From: Pieris napi
Lineage: Eukaryota > Arthropoda > Insecta > Lepidoptera > Pieridae
Assembly: GCF_905475465.1 (NCBI RefSeq)
Contig: NC_062237.1
Location: 11,518,501-11,582,500, forward strand
Length of the DNA: 64,000 nucleotides
Direction of reading: 5' to 3'
How positions within the stretch are numbered: the first letter of the stretch is position 1; each line of letters opens with the position of its first letter. Below are positions 47,901-57,383 of this stretch, in pieces. The notes under the pieces were generated by a model. That model was not told the origin of the DNA. It worked only from the letters and a program-made list of their open reading frames with translations, and did not search any database. The translations under genes and the position numbers were made by a program.

Positions 47901-49127
47901 CCCACCACTATGTGGAACCAGCTGCCCATTGAAGACTCCTGTTCTATATCAAAGTCCATATAAAAAAATATATCGGAAATAGTAATTATAATATGTTTTT
48001 AATTTCGAAAAATTGTATTTTAAATACTCGACTATTAAGATCAAAAGAAAAACGGTTTTATTATTAACGTATGGTTTTAGGTGCTGAGATGGAAGTGAAA
48101 ATAAGCCAATTAGAAACCAGAAATAGAGTTTTGACAGAGGTATGAAATAATTTTAATAAATCTTCGCTTTCTTCATAGAAATTCACCGACATTTGTTAAG
48201 CGTGAACTTTGTATAAAATGAGAAAGGTTTTATAATGCAATATTCAATATGTTCCTTTTAATTGTTTTAGTGTAAAGAAATCCAAAAATTTAGAAAAAAT
48301 ATTACCATATCTTTTCTGATTTTATTTTGGTGGTTAAATTTGGGCTATTTATTTTTAATAAATTAGATACTGGTCATTAGAATTTAATTATATCGAAGGT
48401 TCAAATATTGTATTGTTTTAATTTCTTATTTTGGTATCTAGAAAAATATACAATTGGAAGGACGCGCTGAAGAAATAAAGTCGAGCTGCGAAGAGGCTTG
48501 GAAGAATAAAGTAGAAGCATTGCAGAGAGAGATAGAAGAGATGAAGAGGACACACGAAGAGCAGATGCATCAGCTCTATGCCAAGTTAGTTTTTAATTAA
48601 TAGGAACCATATTGGTCTAGTTTATTACATCTTCCACATCATAATAAAGTACTTAAATATTTTAAGAATTTAGTTTTTGTTCCTTTAGGAGCGTTCAAGT
48701 ATTACGTAACGAATTTTGGGGGAGGGGGGGTCTTTTTGTAAAACGTTACGATGCGTGGCGGGGATTGAATTACGCATTATTGTTAATATTATTTTCGACT
48801 TTCGAGTACTTTATACCACATAATGGTAACTTTTAGGTAAAGAGTCACTAAATGGTCACGAAACATTTTACTATACTGTACAGAAAAACGTTACGTCGCG
48901 ATACATGGGGGGGGGGGTTTCAATAATCTTCAAAAATTCCGTGACGTAATACATACTTGAACGCTTCCTTTATGGGTATCTCTCTTTGCAGGGTGAAAGT
49001 AGCAGTTGCCAGAAAAGACTCCGCTATCCAGGCCTTAACTCGAGAAAGTGCTAAATATCAGGAGAAGGTGACTCTCCTGGAACAAAAATTACAACAACAG
49101 AGGAAAGATTTTCTCAAATCGAAATAA
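32926..49127 (+). CDS. dila: CEP131/AZI1 (dilatory) homologue, ciliary-base coiled-coil protein
   Basis: Sixteen exons: 32926-33096, 33173-33284, 33670-35659, 36639-36728, 37078-37207, 39006-39113, 39883-40041, 40989-41033, 43126-43331, 43954-44090, 45223-45311, 46032-46243, 47681-47793, 48081-48139, 48442-48584, 48992-49127. They sum to 3900 nt, 1299 residues, with all phases matching. Residues 1 to about 780 are Ser/Asn/Asp/Lys-rich and look disordered. From about 788 to the end is coiled coil. The family signature RQRWVRQKAEKIKELTVKGL spans exons 8-9, and YAKVKVAVARKDSAIQAL matches the CEP131 C-terminus. CEP131 acts at centriolar satellites and the ciliary transition zone; Drosophila dilatory is needed for sensory and sperm cilia. 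The first ATG is used; MSKENNN at 32965 is an alternative. Gene identity is firm, the N-terminal exon less so. Confidence 0.88.
33670..35659 (+). CDS. dila: Large disordered exon of the CEP131 homologue
   Basis: Codes about 663 residues, from NSPLTVKVLPPTEQLLG to FSPKDNFM. Rich in S, N, D and K, with SP/TP sites such as RPRSTSPIRYRD and SFSPPLK near residue 200 of the protein. It matches no domain I know. An ATG in this frame at 33645 lies upstream of the acceptor and is intronic. The donor is GTAAGT at 35660. Confidence 0.9.
36330..36480. repeat. Element with palindromic ends, copy 5 (internal deletion)
   Basis: Left GAAGTCGAACTTCTAATG, right AGAAGTTTCACTTCTTCC, only about 150 bp. Lies in an intron of the CEP131 homologue. 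Confidence 0.45.
37078..37207 (+). CDS. dila: Start of the coiled coil, CEP131 homologue exon 5
   Basis: Reads LESLLKLPQTELAQRLVT then LQLEERSCCIALLQESL. The acceptor TCTTTCCAG at 37077 keeps the frame. A better-looking TTTACAG 22 bp upstream (37055) would shift the frame and end early. Confidence 0.75.
39322..39585 (-). mobile_element. tRNA-derived SINE in an intron of the CEP131 homologue
   Basis: Same family as 29925-30207; a short deletion removes part of the GGCTGATCACC body segment. Located between exons 39006-39113 and 39883-40041, antisense. Confidence 0.8.
40578..40845 (-). mobile_element. LINE 3'-end fragment, family D copy 3
   Basis: AAAGTCAAAAATCATTTAATC to CATGTTCCACATGACATC, with CTCCGCCACTCTTTTTAATC inside. 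Intron of the CEP131 homologue. Confidence 0.55.
40989..43331 (+). CDS. dila: Signature exons 8-9 of the CEP131 homologue
   Basis: Exon 40989-41033 reads VARQRWVRQKAEKIK; exon 43126-43331 continues ELTVKGLEGELREMAERQ and EELRRTLEKEKEEALVKE. This junction carries the most conserved stretch of the family. The 2.1-kb intron between them holds unexplained repeats. Confidence 0.9.
41340..42030. repeat. Unclassified block in an intron of the CEP131 homologue
   Basis: AT-rich stretch followed by CCCGTCATCCCCTTCTC. The right 65 bp (GTGGAATAAGTGATACCTG, TATGTTCCATAATAAAC) recur inverted at about 54145-54197, so at least this end belongs to a dispersed repeat. Confidence 0.4.
42740..42950. repeat. GC-rich block of unknown origin
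   Basis: Contains CCCCGCGCCGGGGCAACG and GACGCGGGGAATGGGGC, far richer in G+C than the surrounding intron. The 91-codon frame through it is not recognisable as a protein family. Confidence 0.35.
43470..43620. repeat. Element with palindromic ends, copy 6 (partial)
   Basis: GAAGTAAAACTTCTTTAGGC followed by GAGAGCGATTGAGATCG, the inverse of the 3553-3665 interior. Confidence 0.45.
44665..44970 (-). mobile_element. Helitron-like element, family C copy
   Basis: AGCTGCCCTGCGAACTTCG, TTTCGCCTTAATATG, GAACATTTTGCTATCCC; matches 15684-15960. Intron of the CEP131 homologue. Confidence 0.45.
45665..45885 (+). mobile_element. Helitron-like element, family A copy 3
   Basis: TC start at 45665 after A, CTAG end at 45882-45885 before T. 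221 bp, nearly identical to 17616-17836. Intron of the CEP131 homologue. Confidence 0.65.
46270..46440 (-). repeat. LINE 3'-end-like fragment
   Basis: T-rich start (TTTTTTATTTTTTTTATTTA), then GGGATGCAACGGGCGGAC and GCGATCTCTTCCAGGCAG, resembling the 3' UTR and A-tail of an antisense LINE copy. Weak call. Confidence 0.35.
47885..47965 (+). pseudogene. LINE RT C-terminal scrap
   Basis: Reads FTAHHYVEPAAH or, in another frame, PPTTMWNQLPIEDS, the same LINE end as 18500-18660 in opposite orientation. Confidence 0.5.
48688..48968. mobile_element. MITE family G, copy 4, abutting a splice acceptor
   Basis: Ends GGAGCGTTCAAGTATTACG and ATACTTGAACGCTTCC, with TTTA on both sides (48684-48687, 48969-48972). 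It ends 22 bp before the AG of the last exon of the CEP131 homologue. Confidence 0.85.
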
Positions 49128-49212
49128 ATATGAAATTATGATATTATTCCGTCCGAAACTAAGTGTGAATATTGTGTGAAGTAATTTATTAAGTTCTGTG
49201 GTTATTTATTTT

Positions 49213-49218
49213 AATAAA
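49213..49218 (+). terminator. Polyadenylation signal of the CEP131 homologue
   Basis: AATAAA 86 nt after the stop at 49125-49127. Confidence 0.7.
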
Positions 49219-49384
49219 GCTTTTTAATATGTTTGTATTTTATTTTGAATGATTAAATTAGTGAGGCATTTTTGATAATTTAATAATCTTAACTACATAG
49301 TAAATGACTTTTTCAGAATGTTTTGGTAATCAAATTTGTTTTAGGAGTTCGGTCGCTTTGTTCATGAAATTTAAAACGGCTTAA

Positions 49385-49766
49385 ATACTCGGTTTTAGCG
49401 TTCACAATATTCGTTCCCATACTCCTCCGAAACGGCTAGACCGATTCTTATGAAATTTTTTATGCATATTCAGTAAGTCTGAGAATCGGACATCTATTTT
49501 TCATCGCCCTAAATGTTAAGGGTGGACACCCCAAAATTTTTATTATGTAGACAAAACTTTTTGTTTTTGTTTTTTATGATACAGCATACAACCCTTAATT
49601 GTCATCCCTCTACGATCAATTTCAATCGATCCCCTATTTTGTATTATTTTTATTGAATTGATAGTTATTTTTTGATTGAATTGAATTAGATAGTTATTTT
49701 TATTGAACTAAAAAAATGTTTCCTAGAAATAATAGATGGCAAAACGACGTTTGCCGGGTCAGCTAG
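49385..49766 (+). mobile_element. Helitron-like element, family B copy
   Basis: The 3' end is GGCAAAACGACGTTTGCC, a hairpin, then CGGGTCAGCTAG and T. The 5' part (CATACTCCTCCGAAACGG) matches the 5' part of 55396-55816 inverted. The exact start is uncertain. Confidence 0.65.
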
Positions 49767-49859
49767 TTCAATACAAATTAAACGCAAAATAATCTAAGCT
49801 CGAAGATAGCGGACCAATTAGAATATATTTTTTAAATTTATTCTGAATTCTGAGGTACG

Positions 49860-50020
49860 TTTTTATACAATAAACCTATAAACTCGTTTTTATTCTGGAA
49901 ATGCGAACAGTTTCTATAGTGTAGCATAGCAAAATGTTCCATATGTTGGTATGTTACTACTAAAACCTAGGCTAAGTAAAAAAAATATTAAGTCGAACCG
50001 AAGATCGCGGGGGCAGCCTG
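49860..50020 (+). mobile_element. Helitron-like fragment, family C, inverted copy
   Basis: CATAGCAAAATGTTCCATATG, then CGAACCGAAGATCGCGGGGG and CAGCC, the reverse of 15684-15960. Between the CEP131 homologue and the bHLH gene. Confidence 0.4.
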
Positions 50021-50284
50021 TATAGCATAAAAATATTTTTAAATCTTATTTGAGTTCAATCAGTAGGAATTGTCAGTTTTTAAGAATAATTTGATACACG
50101 GCCAACAAAAAATGCGAACAATAAAAATAATATCTTTACTAAGAATACCACATAGGTAAATTCTCTCTTTTTATAAATTCTTACTCTATATAATATACAT
50201 TAAAGCTTTCATGTTACAGTGTAAACAGCACCACAAGTAACAACCATATTTGTAAACCATTCCAATTGGAATCTTATTAACACT

Positions 50285-51854
50285 TCACCAAGGCCGCCAC
50301 ATCTCAGTACTCGTGCCTTGAACAGGAGATTTCGAACTTGTGTCTGCTTCTGCCTTGTCTTTTTCCACCTTACTCGTGCTGGACTGAGCCAAGGACTCCG
50401 CAGTATGGCTTATAACAGATCGGCTTTGAGATGGCACCTCCATCGGTACAGGAATACTTTGCGGTAGCGATAACTTCTTTTCAGTACGCAATATCCTTTC
50501 TGGTACTCTTCTGAACGATTCTAAGGTTGCATGTTCTTCTCTCTTCTGTGGCGTGGACTTTTCATCCAACCGCAAGACTTTAGCTGGCGGTCCTAAACTG
50601 TCAGCGTGACGTTTATATTTGTGTCTGATTGAGTAGTCCACAGCGCGTTTTGGTGATGCATCTATCCCGATTTTGTAGTTCTCAACATCTATAACTATTG
50701 ACAGTGGTTCCATAAGCTTTTTATTCCTTAAGGCTTCTTGTTTTAGCATTTCTGGGGAAATTGTAGTTGAGGACACCGTTGCTTTTTGTTCAGGGCTTGT
50801 GTCTTGGTCTGACGCCGAATGGCTGGGTGGTGTTGGGAAGGGATATGTTTTAACTGGGCGAGGAGGAGTTTCTAGTTCTGTTGAGGAATCGCATGCTGAG
50901 TCACACGACAAGGGGCTCAATGGTGGGCTGGTTGGTCGCGTGGATTTGACATAGTGGAAGGCGCTGGGTCTTTCATCGTCGAGTCTTAAAGGGTCTGGTA
51001 CCAGGGGCGCATATTCAGAGGGATGTAGGTGTTCAATTCCGGAGATACATGAGTTGAGATGGTTTCCTAGTCGATAGCGGAGTCCAGTTGGAACGCTTGC
51101 TAGTCTTGAGAGGTATCTTCGGACTTCCACTGCGCAGTCACCGAAGCCGGCTTTAAAGCGATGAAGGACTCCCGGGTCGGCCGCTATTGCTGCTGCGAGC
51201 TGCTGTCTTTGAAGAGTCTGAAGATGCTTCACTGTCATTTCTAAAATATCCGCTTTTTCTAATTTTGAATGGCGTGCTGGCTGTAAAAATAAAAATATTT
51301 GGTAAATATATGCTATACTCTGTTATTGTTTTTAATTGTATTTAATCACACAACAGTTAAAATTATTATAATTATAAAGCAACCAATGATAAAGTAGTTA
51401 TAAGTAATATCAACTATACAAATAAATAAAATAAAATTTGCATTTCTTTTAATGTATTGAATAAAAACAAATAGCTGTTAGAAATATGAGTATTATTATT
51501 AACGAAATATTAATTAAAACAGACACAAATACTTACGTCTTTGTCCATAGAGTCCAGTAGTAAATCCTTCAGTTCATTGAGGCAATTGTTGATGCGCGCG
51601 CGCCGCTTCTTTTCCATTATTGGCTTATTTGTCTGTAAAAAATAGCCAATAAATAACACTAAACTTCACATAATCTTTCTAATTTATTTTAAAATATTAT
51701 TGATTTTTGTTGACGCACATTTTTAAACATTTAATGTTCCCGTATTTTTTTAAATATCACAATTTAAACACACCTTTCTCAACTCTGCCTTAGATAATCC
51801 TTGAGTCGATTCCGAAAACCCATTTTGAGAATCATCGTCTTCACTGTACTGCAT
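50285..51854 (-). CDS. dpn: Hairy/Deadpan-family bHLH-Orange transcriptional repressor
   Basis: Three coding exons: 51774-51854, 51537-51632, 50285-51280 (390 residues, all phase 0). Basic region TNKPIMEKKRRARIN at 28-42 has the proline typical of Hairy/E(spl) factors. HLH runs to about residue 86 (KLEKADILEMTVKHLQTLQ). The Orange domain is about 101-141 (FKAGFGDCAVEVRRYL). The protein ends in WRPW, the Groucho-binding motif. The leader GLSKAELRKTNKP and the exon layout look like deadpan more than hairy or E(spl); the middle part has SPPLSPLS and MEPLSIVID. Such proteins repress genes in neural precursors as dimers. Family assignment is firm; the choice of deadpan is moderate. Confidence 0.9.
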
Positions 51855-52680
51855 TTTAAGTCACTATACACACGTCCTTCCTTGACAACGTCGGATTACT
51901 TTATGAACTCATATAGTACTCGATTCAGGAGCAAGACCCTATGTCCTTTTCCATCCTGTTTTAAAGTTGAACTAACAACTCATTCTATCTCGCTCCAACT
52001 AAGGGTTTTAAGTGGTGGGAAATGTATCGGAATGTTTTGTTTTGGTGCTGTCTCTGTCGCTCGCAAACCTGTACTTTGATATTAGTGAATGAACGCGGCT
52101 TGGCCGGTGATTAATGGATTTGGTAGTTTGGTTCCATAATGGACAAATCTTTTGTATTGAAAGGCTTGTCTGAGTTTTGACCATTCTTAAGAGGCTGTGA
52201 ATTTTTTTTTATAACCTATAAAATTAATAACGCGAATTTGTAATTTGTGAAACTGTGTTTCTTACTTTTTCTTAGCAACTTTTCAAAGGCAACATAACAT
52301 TACTAATACTTCTTAAGTGTAGAAATAAATATTTAATTGTCGAAATATTTACCCAGAAATACCTACTATTTTGTTGATTAAATTAATATAAATAATTACT
52401 ATACTACGCTATATAACCTGTAATTCAAATTAAAATAAATAATTTCCTCGATATAACCTAATTAATCACCTAGGTAAACTATAAACCAACCCCAATCCAT
52501 GGGAATGTGCTCTTTAAAAATTGTATAAAATATTTTTCATAAAGTACCAGAAACAGCGTCTTAAAACTACTTGCAATACGATACACAAAACTCGACACTT
52601 CATGCGCGCACCGTACCGTGAAGGCAGTTTTTATGCGTGTTTCGTTCTAGGGTGTGTTTCTCACGATGTGTGGGAATTTC
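51855..52680. promoter_or_regulatory. Upstream region of the bHLH gene
   Basis: No ORF of interest. GTGGGAA at 52015-52021 matches only the Su(H) core (flank GGTGGGAA). TGTGGGAA at 52669-52676 fits YGTGDGAA. The promoter itself is not marked by a clear TATA. Confidence 0.4.
52669..52676 (+). promoter_or_regulatory. Su(H)/CSL consensus site
   Basis: TGTGGGAA, an exact fit to YGTGDGAA, 815 bp before the bHLH start codon. Hairy/E(spl)-type genes are often Notch targets. A single 8-mer can be chance. Confidence 0.35.
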
Positions 52681-53124
52681 ACAAGGTGTAAGGGGTTGCT
52701 TTTGTAATTATTTGTTCATACTTGTATGAATATGTACTGTTATTTGAAATTCTAAGGTAGAGGACTTCGATTATATTTATTTGGAGGACTTTTAAGAAAT
52801 GTATATTATTTGACTAGAACTAGTATAATATTTAATCGTAACATTTAGAAGACAATATTTTAGTTCATTTTAGTATATAACTCTTAAAAAAAATTTCAAT
52901 AAGAAAACATCACATATACAAGATATCTGAAAAAATATATATACATATATGGAAGACAAATTATATATAATGTTATTAAGTTCTTTTCACAAATAAGATT
53001 TTGTTTATATAAAAGTATGATAATTTTTGTTGTTCACCATGAAGTAGATACAAACCTTTTTCCTTTTTAAAATTGTTTTATTTAAGGGCCATATCCATGT
53101 CGATGGAACCTCGGCGAGCCGAAA

Positions 53125-53335
53125 ATGGCCCGCAGGTTGTACTTTACCCATCACTGGTCTGGTCAGAAAGACCTGGACCAAATCCAAGAGGTACTAGTTA
53201 AAAGTTCGCATAACCAACGAGCATGCGCGAATGCTGTGAAAGTTGATGGAGAGATAGAGGTATGTCAGGACTGTAGCAAATGGAGATCCGCGGTCTCTGT
53301 CTACGGCTTCGGCAAAAAGGCTATTTAATAAATAA
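53125..53335 (+). pseudogene. Possible RTE-like LINE C-terminal remnant
   Basis: The 67-codon frame has GEIEVCQDCSKWRSAVSVYG, similar in style to the DRxxWRxxV end of RTE polyproteins. It is isolated and I cannot confirm it. Confidence 0.3.
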
Positions 53336-54500
53336 AATTAAAAAAAAACTACTAAGATATAAATTATAAAATAGACTGGATAAGTTTCTCCAAATCTCAT
53401 AATACACGCGTATCAGCTTATTAAAAGCTGCCAGTGTGTTAAGTTAAATAATAATAATAATAATATTCTTAATATTCATAAAACATAGCATATATAAAAG
53501 ACAAATTTTCACGAGAAAAGTATTTTAAAAGTTACGCATAAACTCCCATATTGTGTCTAATTTATTATCAGTTAATATTAGATATCAACCATCAATAATG
53601 ACCCTAATTATCATACCCTCGGACCCCAGGTGGGCTCTGTTTGTTCCCCACATACCGAAACATGTCCCATTTAATATTCAATTTTCAATTCTCACGGTCC
53701 TCCCCTATATAACCTAGTTTTCATAAACTTTATTATTTAATCTGTGGAACTGAATTGACCTTCTCGAACGCACCCAAGACCAAGTTGGTACATAAAAAAG
53801 CTTGTACAGTGCCACATGCTTTTCTTTTCTTGGCCAATTGACAAAGACATAACATTTATTACTAAAACACACACACATAAACGCACAAAATAACAATAAT
53901 CAAAGAAAAAATATAATGAGAGATATTAAAAAAAAATCCCTTTTCCCATTCGGTTCGTTTCAAGTGCTTAATACGTGTGTGCCCTGGCTCAGTATTATGC
54001 TGACGAGCACTACGTTCAACAGCGCTGGTCATTCTGCCAGAGACCACAACAGCTAGTTTGCGCCTCAGTCGCAAAAAAAGAAAGTAATAAGTAGAAAAAA
54101 TAATATAAAAAGTTAGTAGTGTAAACAAAAATAAAATAAAATATGTTTATTATGGAACATAAGATACATGTATCACTTATTCCACGTCATTAAATAAGTA
54201 AGTAAGTGTAAGTAATGATGTCTTGTGTAAAAGTGTATAGTAAATAAAATAAATATTACAGGTAACAAAACCTATCATGTCAATTGTTCCTAAGTTTGAG
54301 TCATGTTTATTTTCCTAGAGCTGTATACATTATTTTATTAAGACATTTCAATAAATAATTAAGTTGCATGACTTCAAATTATTCCTCTTATAATGGTTAA
54401 TTTCTTACCAGCTTAAATAACGCTCTTACCAGCCAAGAAAAGTATGTATGTGGCACTGTGATGGTTAAGCTTGCCAGAGGTCATGCGTTTCATTCCCGTA
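53336..54500. other. Intergenic, no gene seen
   Basis: AT-rich with short unrelated ORFs. The only recurrent piece is 54145-54197, the inverse of a segment at 41965-42025. Confidence 0.5.
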
Positions 54501-54507
54501 AACAATT

Positions 54508-54770
54508 TGACGACTCATTGGTCTAGTGGTTAGTACCCCTGACTGCGAATCCATGGGTCCCGGGTTCGATCCCCGGCTGAGACGAACATCGATATGATGA
54601 GCATTTGGTGTTGTGCTTAGGTCTTAGGTGTTTAAATATGTATTTAGATGTCTATCTATCTATAATATGTATGTATATCCGTTGCCTAGTACCCATAACA
54701 CAAGCTTCACCAGCTTAGCATGGGACTAGGTCAATTGGTGTGAATTGTCTTAAAAAAAAAAAATATTTAG
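54508..54770 (+). mobile_element. tRNA-derived SINE (second family) with poly(A)
   Basis: The head has A-box TGGTCTAGTGGTTAGTA and B-box GGTTCGATCCC in tRNA spacing, about 70 bp. A body of about 170 bp contains AGCATGGGACTAGGTCAATT and ends in a run of A. It is not a functional tRNA: the acceptor ends do not pair and unrelated body sequence is attached. Confidence 0.75.
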
Positions 54771-55395
54771 GCAATTAATACAACGTGTAGGAATGGCAGG
54801 TTACCTAGCTCTTTTAGGTCAAGCCTTCTAAGCGAAACTTTTCGCCAGTGGGACTCTCTATAATAACCAATCTGGGTCAATTTATTTTTTCCTAGGCTAT
54901 TTCAAACTTAAATTCCTATCTCTCTTATCGAAGTCGCAAAATACCAGAAATCCTCATAAAATCTAATGAAACATTTTTTTTGGTTAAACAAAGAAACGAC
55001 CCAATCTTTTTTGTGCCTAAAAAGTAACTCCGCAGTGATTGACACCATATACCTTGGGAATAACAAAAAAATACGTAACACGATCTCTTTCTCTTACGAT
55101 TTTGAATAGAATTTTCGTCCATTGAAGCGACGGACTCACGCAGTCGCGTGATGAAATCGCAAAAGGTTAACGAACCGACATATGTCGTTGACGTGCTAAT
55201 GGGATGGGAATATTCTAAAATTAATTATGAGATAAAATTTTAAATTGGGGTAGGTTTGAGTCATCCCTCTAATTTGGACTCGTATAAACTATAGAAAATG
55301 AAAATAAGTATCGCAATACAGCGACGAAATGTTGTCGGCATTAAAGATACACTGTCACCAACCAAACTTTTTAAATTTGTTTTAATATAATATAC

Positions 55396-55816
55396 CTAGC
55401 TGTCCCCGCGAACTTCGTTTCTCCTTCATGTGATTTTACTTAGCCAACCTTTTTAGTACATACCTACCAACATAGAACATTTTGCTATGCTACCCCAGAG
55501 ACTGTTCGGTTTTTTAATTGTGGTTTGCTAATTTTTCTCTATATAAACCTCAGAGTTCAAGCCATAAGATTATAATTAACGAATATAAAAAGGCGTTGTA
55601 TGTTTTTTTGTATGCTATATCATAAAAAAATAAAAACAAAAAAAAAATATCAAAAAAATAAAATTTTAGAACCTTAACATTTAGAGGTTTAAAAGGTAGA
55701 TAGTAGCCGATTCTCAGACTTACTGAATATGCATAAAACATTTCATAAGAATCGGTCAAGCCGTTTCGGAGGAGTATAGGAACGAACATTGTGACACGAG
55801 AATTTTATATATTAGA
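55396..55816 (-). mobile_element. Helitron-like composite, family C end with family B start
   Basis: Minus strand starts TCTAATATATAAAATTCTCG after A and ends GGGGACAGCTAG. It contains CTCCTCCGAAACGGCTTG. 421 bp. Confidence 0.55.
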
Positions 55817-56065
55817 TTATTATCTTTGGTAACTGTTTACTTTAGCTCTGGGTCGATTCATGATCCTGATACTCTGTTGCATAAGCACACAGTTTTGTTT
55901 ATTATTACAGTCGACTCTCGATAATTTGAAACTCATGGGACCAGAGATAAATTTCAAATTATCAAGAGTTCAAAATAACAAGTGTTTGAATAACCACGAC
56001 TGAAGGAAATAAGAATTTGATAAAAATTTGTTACATATTATTTCTATATTCTTATTATGTATTAA

Positions 56066-56964
56066 CACGTTCACTGCGTAACAGGCCGATATCAGCCTGC
56101 CGCGGTATTTCCGCTGGTGCGGACGAAGAAATCTATGTCCCTCTCGCTGGTGCGTAACGATTATCTCAGGTGTTTGTAAAAATTCGACAGGGACAAATAT
56201 ATATTTCATCTTGCGGTCAAAATTGTAGGTTTTCCCCATCAAAACATAACGGCAGGCTTTTATCGACCTACCACGCACTGACGCTGCTTTGCATCCGCTG
56301 AGTGCGGCAGTGGGCCTATTTCAGCCCGCCCTCCCAACAGGCAGCTAGCGACCCGATACCGCACAGAGCGCGCGCCCGACCAGTTAGTGTTGTGCTATCT
56401 AACTGATCTAACATAGCCCTCGATATTATCAACGATGGCAAGCAATACAAAAAAAATATTTTTTTTGGAAAATAAAGTAATTCGCCTTGCAGTTATTGAC
56501 AGTGATAGTGACAGCAGTGAAGAAATATTTTCCACTAAGAAAAATAAAAAGTATTTCTGTTTCCAAGACAGGCATACATAAGTAAATAAATACATTTTTC
56601 AGTTCCTTTACGATAATTCTGTTTTATTTTCGATATTTCTCTGTCCCATCACTACTAAAAATATATTCTAGTGCGGTTCAGGTCGATATCGGCCTGCCGC
56701 TTTTCCTGCTTTATTTCTCATTTCCTGTTTGCCAGATCCCGGGGCGAATCAAACCTAAGGAAGATGGGTTCAAGGTCATTCTAACAATATAAAAAAAAAA
56801 TTTATACATTATGTTTCCACAAAGTTATAGCAATTTAATCTATCCTAGTGCTGTTGGGTCTAGAAAGACCTGCCACGCACCGGCGGAAATATCATTGGGG
56901 GCGCATTTTGGCCCGCCGCCGCACCTGATGAAAAGTTATCATTTTACTTGCCGCAGTGAACGTG
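56066..56964 (+). mobile_element. piggyBac-like element nested in the pogo-like element
   Basis: Ends CACGTTCACTGCG / CGCAGTGAACGTG with TTAA outside at 56062-56065 and 56965-56968, the piggyBac hallmark. 899 bp, so most of the transposase is gone. Confidence 0.85.
56435..56581 (+). pseudogene. N-terminal remnant of a piggyBac-like transposase
   Basis: A 48-residue frame starts MASNTKKIFFLENK and contains the acidic stretch DSDSDSSEEIFS, as in many piggyBac N-termini, then stops. No catalytic part follows. Confidence 0.5.
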
Positions 56965-57383
56965 TTAACAATTATTATAACAATTATTCACAATTTTTTA
57001 TTTCTAAAAGAAGTCTGTAATCTTTTTTTTGAGTGAGTGATTGTCCAATGAATTTTCGATAGTGGTGAGAGCTGCAAAGCAATCGTCACTTGTCAGTTGT
57101 CACCTATTTATGTAAACAATTGACAAGTATGTGCATGTATGTAAACAAACGACAGGTATGTGCATGATAAACGCTTCAATTTATAGAGAGTAGAGAAGAC
57201 CGGATTTCAAATTATCGCATGTTGGCGAGCAAGATAATACTTTTTCAACTTCAAATTACCGAAGGGACCAATTATCATTGATTTTATTCAATTTATCGAG
57301 TATTTTTCAAGGGACCAGTAAAAAAATTCAAATTAACGAGAGATTCAATTTAACGAGTGTCAAATTATCGAGAGTCGACTGTA

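Larger units (their letters stand above)
55908..57381. mobile_element. pogo/Tigger-like TIR element
   Basis: Ends CAGTCGACTCTCGATAATTT (22 bp perfect) with TA on both sides (55906-55907, 57382-57383). Without the nested insert it is about 571 bp, a MITE. Pogo-type elements use TA targets and CAGT-starting TIRs. Confidence 0.8.

Noticed and set aside
54508..54585. Functional tRNA gene
   Set aside because: A and B boxes are present but the acceptor stem does not close and a SINE body with poly(A) follows.
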